NCBI RefSeq assembly: GCF_963678635.1
Contig: NC_087063.1
Location: 36,988,540-37,052,539 of the forward strand
Direction of reading: 5' to 3'
From: Symsagittifera roscoffensis
Taxonomy: Eukaryota > Xenacoelomorpha > Acoela > Convolutidae
Length of the DNA: 64,000 bases
Shown here: piece after piece, positions 34,946 through 47,099 of the stretch
Layout of the letters: each line of letters starts with the position of its first letter
How positions within the stretch are numbered: the stretch's first letter is position 1
Position numbers and translations under genes: made by a program
Notes under the pieces: model-generated
Seen by the model: the letters and a program-made list of their open reading frames with translations, nothing else
Databases searched by the model: none
What the model was told of the DNA's origin: nothing

Positions 34946-36600
34946 TCACTTCTGCTCTTCTACCCTTTGATTGTAACAAGATAGAGGGTCTACACTAGTT
35001 TCCCGATTCCTGCAGAAGCTGCTATGGAGGCACAACGTCACATTTGTCAGCAGGTAACATTCCATGGCGGCTATATTTTCTTGAGCAATCGGGTGTCTTC
35101 TAGTTGAATTCCTATACTCAATCATTTGCATGTATCCACCGGCGATCAAGTGTCCTCCAGCTGAATTTCTCTACTCCATCATTTGCATGTATCAATCGAG
35201 ACGTTATCCCATACTGTCAATCGGTTGTATTCCACTGGGGTCAGCTATCCTATCACGCTTCCATTTCCATGATTCATGCATGATGGTCTAAAACCCCCAA
35301 GGGTACTTCGTCTAAAATGGCTGAGTATTTTCATTTCTAGGGTGGCTCCAGTAATCGTGCGGTCACTCCTCTTGGTCTTATAGCTGGCTGATCTTAATCC
35401 TGCCATGAGGATGGGTGGCACCATCGTTACAGCGGTAATCGTTCTGGACGTGCCATACAATCTATCATCGCCTTGTTCCATGTCCATGACATTTTCGACT
35501 CGCTTTCGTTGGGGCTGAGTTGAGAGCCTTTGCTGAAAGTTCAGAATCCACTTTAGTCTTTCCGACTTTTCATAACGTCACTTTGTTACCCAATTTCATC
35601 TTCATATCGTTGATTTGGTCGATCACCATTTTCAATCGCATAGTCCCTTTTAGAGTTCTTGACAGGTATACGACTTCCTCGTTGCTTTCTTGTTGCATCG
35701 CCTTGATCGGAGAGTAAACTTCGCTTCCATCAGTGGCCGAATCAATTATCATTTCGATCATTCTCCCTTTACATTCGTCCAAGTTATCAAGGATTTGCCG
35801 CATCAGTGGTCCGTTGAGACCTGTTTTTAACAACGACTGAGTCCCGTAGCGCTGCACCACTGTCCAGTCTTGTTCCATAAAAGCAAATCTGTCCATACCT
35901 TAGCCTGTTCTATTCTCATGATCCTTATGGTAAACTTCCCACTCTTCTTCTGTCAAGGTTCCCAAGTAAGGTACTCGGGCTTCGCCTTCTATTCTTCTCC
36001 CACGCGGAGACTCCATTAAAAGTTTGATTGCAGTGACTTTAGTCTTGCCAGAGAGCTGCTCTCCGGTAAATTTTTTCTTAGGTTCATAAAGGTTGAGGGA
36101 GGTTCCAGCGTGGAAGTTTCATCCTCCGCTGTCTCTGTCGTCCCTTCCAACGTTTCTGTTCTAACTTCGTAATCGTCCAATAAATTAAAGTCCAGGCTGG
36201 ACACGCCACCTGTCGAGGTTTTGTCGTCATTCTTTCCCGCTTGATGGAGATCCTGTTCCATCTGTTCTTCCGGTTGACGGTCTTCTTCCTCCTCGTAGTC
36301 TCGCTCTTCAATTTTTCCGGACCCTGAAGGTCCTTGCTCGTCATTATTTGTTTCTACGGGAAACATCGGCCCGACTAGCTTGCTCGCTGACGTGTCTTCG
36401 TTTTCTTTATGTTTTATCTTTACTCCCTCACAGCCGAAGGGTGCTAGAGCAGTCCTAGTCGACAGTTTCACACTTATTGCCATTTCTGGTTTCACACTCA
36501 TCACGATTGATGCTGCTTCTTGCAAGTCCTTTTTGCCTATCATGATAGTTGGCGCCAGGTCCAACTTGGCATAATATTCCTCGAATCTTCCATTTTTGGA
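34946..36600 (-). pseudogene. Unclassified ORF remnants at the left end of the LTR block
   Basis: Three coding-looking stretches follow on the minus strand: 36564-36016 (starts MDLAPTIMIGKKDLQEA, then a long Glu-rich segment), 35896-35570 (helix-rich, LRLKMVIDQINDMK region) and 35487-35245. They abut a copy of the pol tail to the right. They have no counterpart elsewhere in the window and no family I recognise. By position and strand they probably belong to the same LTR element family or to another such copy. Confidence 0.4.
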
Positions 36601-36674
36601 ATTGACGCATTGCTCATCCTTCTCCTCGTCGACTCATCCACATATGCAGACTGCGTGTATTGCAGCACGGCAGC

Positions 36675-38640
36675 GTTTCTGCCTATCGCACTTGTCCTAT
36701 TCGTAAGTATAAAATCACTATCTGATTATGCTACTTGAGTATTCATTTGGCAAGTTGAAATATGACTATACTACTCTCCCTATGTCTGTTTCCTAGGGCC
36801 TTCATCATTTTCTGCCTCTAGGTTGCCTGTTTCTGTGGCAATTTTTAATTTTTTAATAATAGGTTTTCAGTGTGGGTAAGTCCTTTTTGTCATTCTTTAT
36901 GTGTTTCTTGCTCTCGCGGTCTACATCTTGAATCGTGACACTGGTTTAATTTAGGTCTGATGTCATTTCGTTCAACCACAACCAGACGCGCAGGTTCCTT
37001 ATTTCTTACTCGTACGACTGCTGCTGCTCGTCGTCAAATTCCACTTTAGGTTGGACCGATCGTCGATCCGTTCCTTGTCTTGGTCATCGACGATGTCTAC
37101 GTCTTGTGACGCCGGTATGTCCTCTAGGCCCACCAATTCTTCCACTATCTTTTTCAGGTCTATGTGGTTTCAGGTCTATTACGAAGTCGACTTTGTAATT
37201 GTTATATTTCTTTGCGCGTCTTTTCCCGTCACTTTTTCTTGTTTGCATTGTAAAGGGTAGATCCGTTTCCATGTTCTCGGGAACCTCTATCTGCTGGGGA
37301 TTTTCCGAGTTCTCTGCTGCGTAGGATAAAGTTTCCTCATCCGCTTTAATTATTTCATGAGGATCCAGGTCTAGCGGCGGACTTGTCCCTTCTTCTAGAG
37401 CCTAATTCCCATCATTATTTTCCATGGTAACTTTCTCATTCGATTCGCAAGCAGGGTCCATCATAAAATAATTGCCCTCCTCCATGTATTCAAGTATGCA
37501 CCAGTCCTCTGTGGATGGGTTGTGTGGCATCAAGTTCTCGAACTTAGTCTGTAAAAACGTCCCTCTTGATGCAATTCCGTTATCATGAACAGTCCCCTCC
37601 CAGCCACTGCTGAAATGCTCTCAGCCACTGCTGAAATGAGGTTCAGGTGCAACATCAACTTTCTGTAGACATCCAATTTAGCACCAGGGAACGCGAATGT
37701 CACTGCTGGACCGTAAATTGTCGTCACAAACTCGGTGGCTCCTCTGATTATGCTAAGGTATCTGTCCTCATAGTTAAGCTTGAACAGGTTAGTAGGAGCA
37801 TGCCACCTGCATAACGTCACACGTCCTCTTTTTTTCTATCGTTTTCTCTTCTTCTGCTCCAAAGCGATTCTGTTGTAGGAGGTATTGAATCAGAGTGTGT
37901 CTTAGATCCCGTATTTTATTCCAAGAGTCCGTAGAACGGTTCACGTAGAACTTCATCACATTCTCCCTCATTTGCTCGGAGTAGCGGGTTAAGTTTATCA
38001 ATCCTCCCATATTTCCATGCGTGATCGCATTTAATGTCATGAGTCCATGCAGTCGGAGATTCTGTATTCCTTCAGTGAGCATTACTGCTGGTCCTTTCAC
38101 TAAACTTTCTGCTCCAAACGTCACGAACAGTGCTAGGATCACTACGATAGATAATTCCGTAACTGCATTGAGGAATTCCTTCATCAGATAGCGAGAGAGT
38201 CCCGGGTAGATTTTCGTCAGGAAGGACGCGGTCCATCCTGCTCCCAACCCTTCTCGCATGCAATCCGTCATCTCGAAAACTTCTTCTCCTCTCACGTTCT
38301 GTGTCCAGAGTGCCTTGAGTGTTATCTGGCACATACTGTTATTGAATTCTGCTGACTTTTCTTCTGAATTCTCCACTGAATTCAATTCTTTCACTAAGTA
38401 GGCGTGAATCTTTGTGATCATCGCTGGGCCTCGCTCGAAAGCGTTCATGCCCAATGCTGCACTTTGAGGAGTCAAGTGCAGTGCAGCTACTTGTTTGTTT
38501 CTGGCTTTGTTGGCAAAATCGTAGCTTCCAAGTGAGTTTTCGTTTCTATGGCGTTCTGCCTCTTCTCTCATTGTTCCTTTATCTCCATTTCTCTAAATCA
38601 CAGATCATTAGACATTCCCACTATCACTCGGTGATCGTCT
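36675..38640 (-). pseudogene. Short LTR-element copy 1: helix-rich ORF and pol tail
   Basis: The right part carries the helix-rich ORF (38571-37789), with LTPQSAALGMNAFE, a hydrophobic segment LSIVVILALFVTFGAE that could span a membrane, and an MRENVMKFYVNRSTDSW region. The left part carries the pol 3' tail (RKSDGKRRAKKY at 37272-37084). It is one of four copies of the tail in the window. Function of the helix-rich ORF is unknown. Broken; part of the fossil block. Confidence 0.6.
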
Positions 38641-41122
38641 TGGATACCTGTTTTTAATTTGAGCTATCTGCTGAAGTTGGATAGTTCCAATCTCAACACT
38701 CCATCCAACATCAGCATGCGTAGCGAATGACCCTTGAATCCTCTTATAGCGTTTGAGATATCGGACCATACTGCAGGTAATTCTGACCGAAGTGGCCTCA
38801 ATATTCTTGCCCCCAATTCGCGGTATGGTCTCGTTTATTCGAAATTTCAATTCCCTTTCTTGGGATAATATCTTCGGAAAGGCTCTTTCTTTCATATGAG
38901 CTGGAGGCACTCGCTTTTGCTTGGACATCTTAACATGTTGCCCAGTTGGTGCTCTAGTTGTCCAAAATCTCCTTGGTCTCTCTTCTCTGTTCTGCTCACT
39001 ATACTTCATTCTTACATCTTGCAAATGTCTGGCATTCACGGGACCCATGATGTTGTCTGAGGACAGTCCCTCGAGGCCAGCAAATCGTCATGCCGTGGTG
39101 GAACAAAAGTTGATTTCGGCTGCCAGCAACCAGTCCAGTCCAACAATCGAATACAGTCCATTTACTGATAGTCTTGCGCATTCAGCATTCTCAACGCATC
39201 GGCTGCAAATTTTACTGTTTGAAAGTTCAGCTTCATCAGATCTTTTTTGGAAACATGCCAGGGGGACGGTATCAGTTTGACCACATCAAGGAACTTCTAT
39301 AAGGACTCTGATCCTCCCTGCTTGTACTCGTCGTCGTCTCAGATCTGGAGGTGCCTGAGGTTGTTACCACCGCTTGATTGACTGGTCCCAACATTCGTCG
39401 GCGATGAATGGTCCTCCTCACTGGTGATTCACCTAGTCGATCCAAAACGTCTGACCTTTGATCTTGCTTGCTCGAGCTCTGCAGCACTTCTGACAGGCTG
39501 CGACTAATCCCAGCCGTGTCTCCAGATTAGGAGGTGCAAAAGTCGAGGTCGCCGGCACGTTCGTCGCTTCTTCTATTCTGAGTGCTCCCGTGTCAAAAAG
39601 TTCAAGTTCCAACCCATCTAGTTGCTCCTGGAAGACACGGCTCATCCAGCCTTGTCCTTCAACACTGTCAAATTATTTTCCATCACTGGTAAATCTGGCC
39701 TGATCCAGAGCCCTCAGCTCATGTTCCAAGTCCATCAGGTTCATTCGTCCAGCATTGCGACTTACCAAATTTCGCACGATATTGTTCCATCTTATGCCTC
39801 TTTCTTGATGTCTTCTTCCTGTGAACGATTGTGTTTCCGTGTTCATCGGTATGGTGCAATCAGTCAGTACCGCGCACTGAAACTCTGCCACACTGTGGTA
39901 AACAGACATACTAGCATTGACTCCCACTGAGCTTCGTCTGAGTTCGAGCTCCTGGAAACGTTGTTTGTGCCTATTCAATTCAAATCATTATGTCCACGAT
40001 TCTTCCCGGTTTCATCAACCCCACCATCCGATACGATTGGTCTACTTTGGTGCCTCCGAATGCCGTCACTGTAGTGATCCACGAGGTTCTCAGGTTTTGT
40101 TAAACTCTCACTAGACTATCGCCCAATATCAAATGCCACGTTCCAAGAGGTGATTGCTGCATGTCCATTGCTGGACTTCAAGTTGATTGGTTGAAACATG
40201 CTCGCATATCCGTTTCCGGGTTTCCTGTGAAGCTGTTTTTAATTTGATTGTTTTTCTGTAAGTCAAATACACACGACATTTTCTTCAGAGGCATCTTTCT
40301 TATCTTTCTGTCGGAGGTTTTGGAGGTTTTTGCTGATTGCTGATTTCTTTACGGTAGCAGCCCCCGTTTTCTTCAGCACTTTCGAAGAGTGCTCTGCTCT
40401 GCCGGTATCATTGATTGTTCTATAGGGTTCAGTCACCTCGGAACCTGGCACAATCCTCTTGGCCACAAGTCGGCCAGCGGCTTCCACCAGCTGTTGCATG
40501 GTCCATTCTACTACTGGATTATCCAGGGTGTCACTGGAATCCGGATCGTCACCCTACCGGGCGCTGCTGGGATTTGCACTTCTGTTGTTTGACTTAGTTC
40601 GCGAGGCGTCAGAAGCTCCATTGTGCACTGCCCGCGAGGAACCTTCCCTACGGGTAATGATCGTTCCATTGCGATCGCTAATCCTAGTCGTTCCGATCGC
40701 TCCTTATATTTGTGCCTCAAGTCTTCTATCTCTCCTTGTTTCTTGTTGCAATGCTCAAACAGTCTACTCCACATATGTCTATCTTCTTCAGTTCTGAGCA
40801 TGGTTTTGCTCACCCGCTCCAGTTCAACTTTTGTCTCGTTCAGATCTTCCATTGTTTCATTCGTTTGGATTTCTTCTTCCACTCTCGCCCGTTTTGGTGG
40901 CACAGCTGCTCTCAGTTGTGAGCTAGACGAGACTGCCTCGCTACCCATTTCTCGATGCCTAGAACTGGTCAGAAGAGGCTTTTCACCTGGTTGGTAGGTC
41001 CTTGACTTTCCCAATCCAGGCTCGCTCGCCAAGTCACTGCCTGAGAGTGCCCCGCTTCTCCACCGCATTACCCTCATGTTTGGGCTGTCTAGTACTCCCT
41101 GTTGTCCATAAGTGGCCATCAA
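38608..41122 (-). pseudogene. Short LTR-element copy 1: 5' ORFs with coiled-coil protein
   Basis: The 5'-most long ORF (41122-40511, 203 residues) begins ATYGQQGVLDSPNMRV, has a basic PPKRARVEEE stretch, then a coiled-coil-like TMEDLNETKVELERVSKT region. Smaller pieces follow at 40499-40263, 39978-39673, 39645-39433 and 39048-38608. A Gag-like role is suggested by the leading position and coiled coil but no capsid motif is clear. It matches 48817-47100 over most of its length. Broken fossil. Confidence 0.5.
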
Positions 41123-41126
41123 TCAG

Positions 41127-41830
41127 GATATCTAATTTTCAAAGTTTTATTTCGATTTCCATGCTCATGGGACACTTAATTTTCTTTCCTGAAAAGGGCA
41201 TTTAAAATAGTTCGAATTTAAAAAGATTTTTAAACCAAACTTTGAAAAGCATCACTCACATTGAGAAATGTTGGAAATTGATCAAAGAATGGTCAGTCCA
41301 TGCCTTAGATCTTTCCTGGATTATAAATCACAGAATATTTGTTGTCACTAACCCTTCCAAACCCAAGATCCTAAAAACATAACCACATAACACATTACAC
41401 ATAACACATAACACATCCTACACACGACCTACACTCAACCTATACTCAAATAGTTTTTCTTAATCATTTACACTGCTATGTTGGTATCAGAAAAGATCGC
41501 ATGTATCAGCGCATATAGCTCCTAAGAATGCAGTCGTCCTCGGTTTACGTCGTGCACCGGAAGCGAGAGTTCTTTCAGCTCTCTCTCTACTAAGAAGTCT
41601 CTCAGTCTCGTCAGGGACAGAACCAAATCTTCAGGGTCTACATGCTGCTTTTCCGCCGCCCTCGTCACCAAGGAGCATTAGTATTTTCCTGGTATTTGCA
41701 AAACCGCCGGAGGCAAAGCTGCTACACCTCCTAATCCTGGTCTTTGCTTCCACAAAAACTTTTTTTTTGTATTCTCTTTTAAAGTCTGCTGCTAACGCTA
41801 ATCTAAAACTCATGTCGGCGGTAATCGCTA
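41127..41830 (-). repeat. Candidate LTR or LTR-bearing junction, copy 1
   Basis: This non-coding segment lies between a pol tail (right) and the leading ORF of the next copy (left), where LTR sequence is expected on the minus strand. It matches 49078-49790 closely, by eye at about 98 percent. It includes an imperfect ACACATA tandem tract at about 41377-41430 and, on the minus strand, an AATAAA near 41150. Exact LTR ends (TG...CA) and target-site repeats could not be fixed. Confidence 0.45.
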
Positions 41831-44429
41831 TCGCACATGTTCTATTTGTAAGTATAAAATCACTATCTGATTATGCTACTTGAGTATTCATCTGGCAAAT
41901 TGAAATATGACTATACTACTCTCCCTATGTCTGGTTCCTAGGACCTTAGTCATTTTCTGCCTCTAGGTTGCCTGTTTCTGTGGCAATTTTTAATTTTTTA
42001 GTCATAGGTTTTCAGTGTGGGTAAGTCCTTTTTGTCATTCTTTATGTATTTCTTGCTCTCGCGGTCTACATCCTGAATCGTGACACTGGTTTATTTTAGG
42101 TCTGATGTCATTTCGTTCAACCACTCCCAGACGCGCAGGTTCCATATTTAGTGTTCGTACGACTGCTGCTGCTCGTCGTCAAATTCCACTTCAGGTTAGA
42201 CCGATCATCGATCAGTTCCTTGTCTTGGTCATCGACGATGTCTATGTCTTGTGACGCCGGTATGTCCTCTAGGCCCACCAATTCTTCCACTATCTTTTTC
42301 AGGTCTATGTGGTTTCAGGTCTATTACGAAGTCGACTCTGTGATTGTTATATTTCTTTGCGCGTCTTTTCCCGTCACTTTTTCTTGTTTGCATTGTTAAG
42401 GGTAGATCCGTATCCATGCTCTCGGGAACCTCTATCTGCTGGAGATTTTCCGAGTCCTCTGCTGCGTAGGATAAAGTTTCTTCATCCGCTTTAATTATTT
42501 CATGAGGATCCAGGTCTAGCGGCGGACTTGTCCCTTCTTCTAGAACCTAATTCCCATCCTTATATTCCATGGTAATTTTCTCATTCAATTCGCAAGCAGG
42601 GTCCATCATCAAATAATTGCCCTCCTCCATGTATTCAAGTATGCACCAGTCCTCTGTGGATGGGTTGTGTGGCATCATGTTCTCAAAGTGCGCAGCTCGG
42701 CCGGTACTTAGTCTGTAAAAACGTCCCTCTTGATGCAATTCCGTTATCATGAACAGTCCCCTCCCAGTCACTGCTGAAATGCTCCCAGCCACAGCTGAAA
42801 TGAGGTTCAGTTGCAACACCAACTTTCTGTAGACTTCCAATATAGCACCAGGGAACGCAAATGTCACTGCTGGACCGTAAATTGTCGTCACAAACTCGGT
42901 GGCTCCTCTGATTAGTGCTAAGGTATCTGTCCTCATAGTTAAGCTTGAACCGGTTAGTAGGGGCATGCCACCTGCATAACGTCGCACGTCCTCTTTTTTT
43001 TCTATCGTTTTCTATTCTCCTGCTCCAAAGCGATTCTGTTATAGGAGGTATTGAATCAGAGTGTGTCTTAGATCCCGTATTTTATTCCAAGAGTCCGTAG
43101 AACGTTTCACGTAGAACTTCATCACATTCTCCCTCATTTGCTCGGAGTAGCGGGTTAAGTTTATCAATCCTCCCATATTTCCATGCGTGATCGCAATTAA
43201 TGTCACGAACAGTGCTAGGATCACTACGATAGATAATTCCGTAACTGCATTGAGGAATTCCTTTATCAGATAGCGAGAGAGTCTCGGGTAGATTTTCGCC
43301 AGGAAGGACGCGGTCCATCCTGCTCCCAACCCTTCTAGCATGCTATCCGTCATCTCGAAAACTTCTTTTCCTCTCACGTTCTGTGTCCAGAATGCCTTGA
43401 GTGTTATCTGGCACATACTGTTATTGAATTCTGCTGACTTTTCTTCTGAATTCTCCGCTGAATTCAATTCTTTCACTAAGTAGGCGTGCATCTTTGTAAT
43501 CATCGCTGGGCGTGGCTCGAAAGCGTTCATTCCCAATGCTGCACTTTGAGGAGTCAAGTGCAGCTACTTGTTTGCCTCTGGCTTTGTTAGCAAAATCGTA
43601 GCTTCCAAGTGAGTTTTCGTTTCTATGGCGTTCTGCCTCTTCTCTCATTGTTCCTTGATCTCCATTTCTCTAAATCACAGATCGTTAGACATTCCCACTA
43701 TCACTCGGTGATCATCGTCGATAACTGATTTTAATTTAAGCTATCTGCTGAAGTTGGATAGTTCCAATCTCAACACTCCATCCAACATCAGCATGTGTAG
43801 CGAATGACCCTTGAATCCTCTCATAGCGTTTCAGATATTGGACCATACTGCAGGTAATTCTGACCGAAGTGGCCTCAGGTTTCTCGCCCCCACTTCGCGG
43901 TTTGAAGCAGGTATGATTACCTCAAATTTCGCTTCTAAAAGTAGCGCTATCCTTGCATGCCCAAACTTTAGATCATCCGAGAGGTGTGCATATCCCGCAG
44001 ACAACACGAACACTGCCTTTGGCGTTCTCTTTTGGAATCCGCCTTCCTTTAACACATCCATGATTTCGCCCATGGACACCAGAATGTCTTTAATTGCTGG
44101 CCCAACCGTATCTTCCACCATTTTAGGCTCTCTGAGTATGCTTCGGAGACCTCTACTGTGCAGGTGATCACTAATGCTGGCGAAAACGATTGTTATCGGA
44201 TTCATTTTGGTCTGTCGTTGAGCCCCGATCGCAATCGATGTTGATTGCATCTAGTCCAGATCGGTTTCCACCAACATTATTACGTCGCGCTAAAACAAGG
44301 ACTTAGAGGTTTGCACGAAGTCCGAGCCCTCGCAATCACTAATATCTTTGTTTCCTCATCTCTGCTTTGTCGTACGCTACGAAGATGGCCTGAGGTCGTT
44401 ACCACCGCTTCATTTACTGGTCCCAACAT
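41760..44429 (-). repeat. 2.67 kb tandem duplication, left copy
   Basis: This unit repeats at 44430-47095 with an offset of 2669 bp over most of its length. It contains, on the minus strand, the hydrolase-like ORF (44250-43831), the helix-rich ORF (43648-43039), the ORF with IRGATEFVTTIYGPAV (42987-42547) and the pol tail (42417-42229). The join between the units lies in a T-rich run near 44428. Many encoded stretches are identical between copies, so the duplication is young or an assembly effect. The two copies differ in one internal segment. Fossil. Confidence 0.8.
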
Positions 44430-47095
44430 TTTTTTTTGTATTCTCTTTTAAAGTCTGCTGCTAACGCTAATCTAAAACTCATGTCGGCGGTAATCGCTAT
44501 CGCACATGTTCTATTTGTAAGTAAAAAATCACTATCTGATTATGCTACTTGAGTTTTCATCTGGCAAGTTGAAATATGACTATACTACTTTCCCTATGTC
44601 TGGTTCCTAGGACCTTAGTCATTTTCTGCCTCTAGGTTGCCTGTTTCTGTGGCAATTTTTAATTTTTTAGTCATAGGTTTTCAGTGTGGGTAAGTCCTTT
44701 TTGTCATTCTTTATGTATTTCTTGCTCTCGCGGTCTACATCCTGAATCGTGACACTGGTTTATTTTAGGTCTGATGTCATTTCGTTCAACCACTCCCAGA
44801 CGCGCAGGTTCCATATTTAGTGTTCGTACGACTGCTGCTGCTCGTCGTCAAATTCCACTTCAGGTTAGACCGATCATCGATCAGTTCCTTGTCTTGGTCA
44901 TCGACGATGTCTATGTCTTGTGACGCCGGTATGTCCTCTAGGCCCACCAATTCTTCCACTATCTTTTTCAGGTCTATGTGGTTTCAGGTCTATTACGAAG
45001 TCGACTCTGTGATTGTTATATTTCTTTGCGCGTCTTTTCCCGTCACTTTTTCTTGTTTGCATTGTTAAGGGTAGATCCGTATCCATGCTCTCGGGAACCT
45101 CTATCTGCTGGAGATTTTCCGAGTCCTCTGCTGCGTAGGATAAAGTTTCTTCATCCGCTTTAATTATTTCATGAGGATCCAGGTCTAGCGGCGGACTTGT
45201 CCCTTCTTCTAGAACCTAATTCCCATCCTTATATTCCATGGTAATTTTCTCATTCAATTCGCAAGCAGGGTCCATCATCAAATAATTGCCCTCCTCCATG
45301 TATTCAAGTATGCACCAGTCCTCTGTGGATGGGTTGTGTGGCATCATGTTCTCAAAGTGCGCAGCTCGGCCGGTACTTAGTCTGTAAAAACGTCCCTCTT
45401 GATGCAATTCCGTTATCATGAACAGTCCCCTCCCAGTCACTGCTGAAATGCTCCCAGCCACAGCTGAAATGAGGTTCAGTTGCAACACCAACTTTCTGTA
45501 GACTTCCAATATAGCACCAGGGAACGCAAATGTCACTGCTGGACCGTAAATTGTCGTCACAAACTCGGTGGCTCCTCTGATTAGTGCTAAGGTATCTGTC
45601 CTCATAGTTAAGCTTGAACCGGTTAGTAGGGGCATGCCACCTGCATAACGTCGCACGTCCTCTTTTTTTTCTATCGTTTTATATTCTCCTGCTCCAACTT
45701 CATCACATTTTCCCTCATTTGCTCGGAGTAGCGGGTTAAGTTTATCAATCCTCCCATATTTCCATGCGTGATCGCAATTAATGTCAGGAGTTCATGCAGT
45801 CGGAGATTCTGTATTCCTTCAGTGAGCAGTAACGATGGACCTTTCACTAAAATTTCTGCTCCAAACGTCACGAACAGTGCTAGGATCACTACGATAGATA
45901 ATTCCGTAACTGCATTGAGGAATTCCTTTATCAGATAGCGAGAGAGTCTCGGGTAGATTTTCGCCAGGAAGGACGCGGTCCATCCTGCTCCCAACCCTTC
46001 TAGCATGCTATCCGTCATCTCGAAAACTTCTTTTCCTCTCACGTTCTGTGTCCAGAATAACTTGAGTGTTATCTGGCACATACTGTTATTGAATTCTGCT
46101 GACTTTTCTTCTGAATTCTCCGCTGAATTCAATTCCTTCACTAAGTAGGCGTGCATCTTTGTAATCATCGCTGGGCGTGGCTCGAAAGCGTTCATGCCCA
46201 ATGCTGCACTTTGAGGAGTCAAGTGCAGCTACTTGTTTGCCTCTGGCTTTGTTAGCAAAATCGTAGCTTCCAAGTGAGTTTTCGTTTCTATGGCGTTCTG
46301 CCTCTTCTCTCATTGTTCCTTGATCTCCATTTCTCTAAATCACAGATCGTTAGACATTCCCACTATCACTCGGTGATCATCGTCGATAACTGATTTTAAT
46401 TTAAGCTATCTGCTGAAGTTGGATAGTTCCAATCTCAACACTCCATCCAACATCAGCATGTGTAGCGAATGACCCTTGAATCCTCTCATAGCGTTTCAGA
46501 TATTGGACCATACTGCAGGTAATTCTGACCGAAGTGGCCTCAGGTTTCTCGCCCCCACTTCGCGGTTTGAAGCAGGTATGATTACCTCAAATTTCGCTTC
46601 TAAAAGTAGCGCTATCCTTGCATGCCCAAACTTTAGATCATCCGAGAGTTGTGCATATCCCGCAGACAACACGAACACTGCCTTTGGCGTTCTCTTTTGG
46701 AATCCGCCTTCCTTTAACACATCCATGATTTCGCCCATGGGCACCAGAATGTCTTTAATTGCTGGCCCAACCGTATCTTCCACCATTTTAGGCTCTCTGA
46801 GTATGCTTCGGAGACCTCTACTGTGCAGGTGATCACTAATGCTGGCGAAAACGATTGTTATCGGATTCATTTTGGTCTGTCGTTGAGCCCCGATCGCAAT
46901 CGATGTTGATTGCATCTAGTCCAGATCGGTTTCCACCAACATTATTACGTCGCGCTAAAACAAGGACTTAGAGGTTTGCACGAAGTCCGAGCCCTCGCAA
47001 TCACTAATATCTTTGTTTCCTCATCTCTGCTTTGTCGTACGCTACGAAGATGGCCTGAGGTCGTTACCACCGCTTGATTTACTGGTCCCAACATT
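44430..47095 (-). repeat. 2.67 kb tandem duplication, right copy
   Basis: See the left copy for contents. Here the hydrolase-like ORF is 46915-46496, the helix-rich ORF about 46313-45671, the following ORF 45656-45216 and the pol tail 45086-44898. To the right the unit passes without interruption into the 5' ORF region at 47.1-49.0 kb, so this copy keeps the original continuity of the element. Fossil. Confidence 0.8.
46496..46915 (-). pseudogene. Extra ORF of the LTR element, hydrolase-like (two copies)
   Basis: The frame reads NPITIVFASISDHLHSRG near its N-terminus, then a helical PAIKDILVPMGEIMDVL region, a TPKAVFVLSAGYA strand-turn and an EAKFEVIIPASNREV strand. Alternating strands and helices with a leading IVFASxSDH would suit a small alpha/beta (SGNH-like) fold, but no catalytic set can be confirmed. 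The second copy is at 44250-43831. Extra ORFs ahead of gag-pol are unusual for Ty3 elements. Part of the fossil block. Confidence 0.4.
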
Positions 47096-47099
47096 CGTC

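Noticed and set aside
37789-38571. Helix-rich ORF with hydrophobic segment considered as an envelope gene
   Set aside because: No signal peptide, cleavage site or Cys pattern typical of envelope proteins, and it lies upstream rather than downstream of pol in the family order.
40459-40997. Plus-strand frames of 112-124 codons opposite the coiled-coil ORF
   Set aside because: Antisense shadows; coding character and homology between copies lie on the minus strand.
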